From contig JAIRZN010000044.1 of NCBI GenBank assembly GCA_031267205.1, positions 1 to 6,772 on the forward strand: a stretch of 6,772 nucleotides of DNA, read 5' to 3'. The notes beneath the pieces were generated by a model. That model was not told the origin of the DNA and searched no databases. It worked only from the letters and a program-made list of their open reading frames with translations. Source of the DNA: Tannerellaceae bacterium. GTDB taxonomy: Bacteria > Bacteroidota > Bacteroidia > Bacteroidales > Tannerellaceae. A program made the translations under genes and the position numbers. Below are positions 6,381 through 6,772 of this stretch, in pieces (within the stretch, counting starts at the first letter, position 1; each line of letters opens with the position of its first letter).

Positions 6381-6523
6381 AAGAGGGCGTCCCTCTGCTG
6401 GCGCGGGCTTGTAGCCCGTGCCGATAGCTTGGTTGCGCCCAATATGTCTTTCCCAGGCGGTGGACACGGGCTGCAAGCCCGCGCCAGCGGGAAATGTAGG
6501 GGCGTCCCTCGTGGCGCCCTCTT
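6381..6523. repeat. Nested palindromic REP/MITE-like element
   Basis: Two 24-base arms (6397-6420 and 6465-6488) are reverse complements with one mismatch, separated by 44 bp. Each arm also folds on its own: CGGGCT-TGT-AGCCCG on the left and CGGGCT-GCA-AGCCCG on the right. Outside them, AAGAGGGCG (6381-6389) and CGCCCTCTT (6515-6523) form a perfect 9-bp outer inverted repeat. An 11-base direct repeat, GGGCGTCCCTC, is present on both flanks (6385-6395 and 6500-6510). This head-to-head pair of hairpins resembles a BIME (paired REP sequences) or a small non-autonomous element. No transposase is in the window. Confidence 0.8.
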
Positions 6524-6550
6524 CGTTTTGACGCATGAATACGAATAATC

Positions 6551-6565
6551 AGCCCGCGCCAGCGG
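6551..6565. repeat. Partial third copy of the REP-like arm
   Basis: AGCCCGCGCCAGCGG is identical to 6476-6490 in the right arm of the palindrome and lies in the same orientation. It lacks the CACGGGCTGCA half, so it cannot form the arm's own hairpin. It is a remnant of another unit or of a rearranged element. Confidence 0.7.
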
Positions 6566-6576
6566 CATATACGCAC

Positions 6577-6605
6577 AAAAAAGGCGGACACACCGGCCCG
6601 CCCTT
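6577..6605 (-). terminator. Intrinsic terminator after the 6772-6632 gene
   Basis: On the minus strand AAGGGCGG (6605-6598) pairs with CCGCCTTT (6587-6580) over 8 bp with one G-U pair and a 10-base loop, running into six T (6582-6577). It begins 26 bp past the stop codon at 6632, the expected place for the 3' end of that transcript. Confidence 0.8.
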
Positions 6606-6631
6606 ACAATTTTAAAACATAACGCTCCTTT

Positions 6632-6772
6632 TTACGGAACGATGGCCTTCATAATCTGGCCCCAGGGGCCTTTTACGCCTACGTTGTTTTCCCAGCGCAG
6701 GGCGATGCTGACGGCCTTGCCGGCATCATCAAGGTTGAACTTGAGGATGTAGGGCGAGTCGGTGTCGAAGAG
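6632..6772 (-). CDS. C-terminal end of a conserved Bacteroidota hypothetical protein (cut by window edge)
   Basis: Forty-six codons plus TAA (6634-6632) are visible, and the frame is open to the right edge with no start needed inside the window. The peptide reads LFDTDSPYILKFNLDDAGKA, then VSIALRWENNVGVKGPWGQI, then MKAIVP. It looks like the last strands of an Ig or fibronectin-like beta domain: alternating hydrophobic residues and a conserved R-W-E-N, then G-P-W. I remember this ending (D-x-x-D-x-G-K-x-V-x-I-A-x-R-W-E-N, then K-G-P-W-S-E-I, then A-I-I-P) from uncharacterised Bacteroidota proteins of about 200 residues. Those have an N-terminal helical part similar to the protein at 643-266. 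A terminator follows 26 bp downstream. Function unknown. Confidence 0.75.
   Translation of the reverse strand, partial: LFDTDSPYILKFNLDDAGKAVSIALRWENNVGVKGPWGQIMKAIVP

Larger units (their letters stand above)
6245..6631. other. Gene-free region with repeats, two terminators and a candidate promoter
   Basis: No believable gene lies here. Reading minus-strand-wise it holds a terminator (6605-6577), a partial REP-like copy (6565-6551), a 143-bp nested palindrome (6523-6381), a second terminator-like hairpin (6338-6312) and the candidate kinase promoter (6296-6289). Open frames exist across it on both strands, but they translate the palindrome arms into arginine-rich, repetitive sequence and are not credible proteins. 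Confidence 0.8.

Noticed and set aside
6280..6591. A 103-codon minus-strand open frame, plus shorter ones at 6341-6568 (minus) and 6363-6548 (plus)
   Set aside because: They translate the palindromic repeats and both terminators, giving repetitive arginine-rich peptide with duplicated WRGL segments and no domain.
6658..6670. Perfect palindrome GGCCCCAGGGGCC
   Set aside because: It falls within the reading frame of the 6772-6632 protein and encodes the conserved G-P-W-G segment, so coding constraint explains it.

Overview
The window reads as a stretch of a Bacteroidota chromosome, most likely order Bacteroidales. Three things support this. There is a TonB-dependent receptor with an N-terminal carboxypeptidase-regulatory-like domain paired with a DUF4249-type surface lipoprotein. 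There is a LytS-like kinase with a LytTR regulator. Candidate promoters fit the Bacteroidota pattern (TTTG at -33, TAnnTTTG at -7) and Shine-Dalgarno sites are poor. The genus cannot be fixed from sequence alone. Every gene I accept lies on the minus strand, so transcription runs from right to left.

Right to left: (1) 6772-6632 is the C-terminal end of a conserved Bacteroidota hypothetical protein, followed by a clear intrinsic terminator (6605-6577). (2) 6631-6245 holds no gene. It contains a nested palindromic REP/MITE-like element (6381-6523), a partial extra copy (6551-6565) and a second terminator-like copy (6338-6312) just before the next operon. (3) 6244-4443 is a two-component system: a membrane sensor histidine kinase and a LytTR response regulator that overlap by ATGA. 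(4) 4292-768 is an outer-membrane uptake pair: a 900-residue TonB-dependent receptor with an STN-like domain, then a DUF4249-type lipoprotein 36 bp downstream. (5) 643 to the left edge is a separate small transcription unit with the best promoter in the window. It carries a 125-residue helical hypothetical protein and the start of a DUF554 membrane protein, joined by a TAATG stop/start overlap.

My reading is that the kinase and regulator sense an envelope or periplasmic signal and control the receptor/lipoprotein pair next door. The substrate cannot be deduced. The most unusual features are the nested palindrome bracketed by two near-identical terminators; a receptor with an STN-like domain beside a LytTR system rather than a sigma/anti-sigma pair; short tandem repeats next to a promoter and in a translation initiation region; and two genes at opposite ends of the window that look like the N- and C-terminal parts of one uncharacterised family. 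I see no CRISPR array, tRNA, rRNA or transposase gene.
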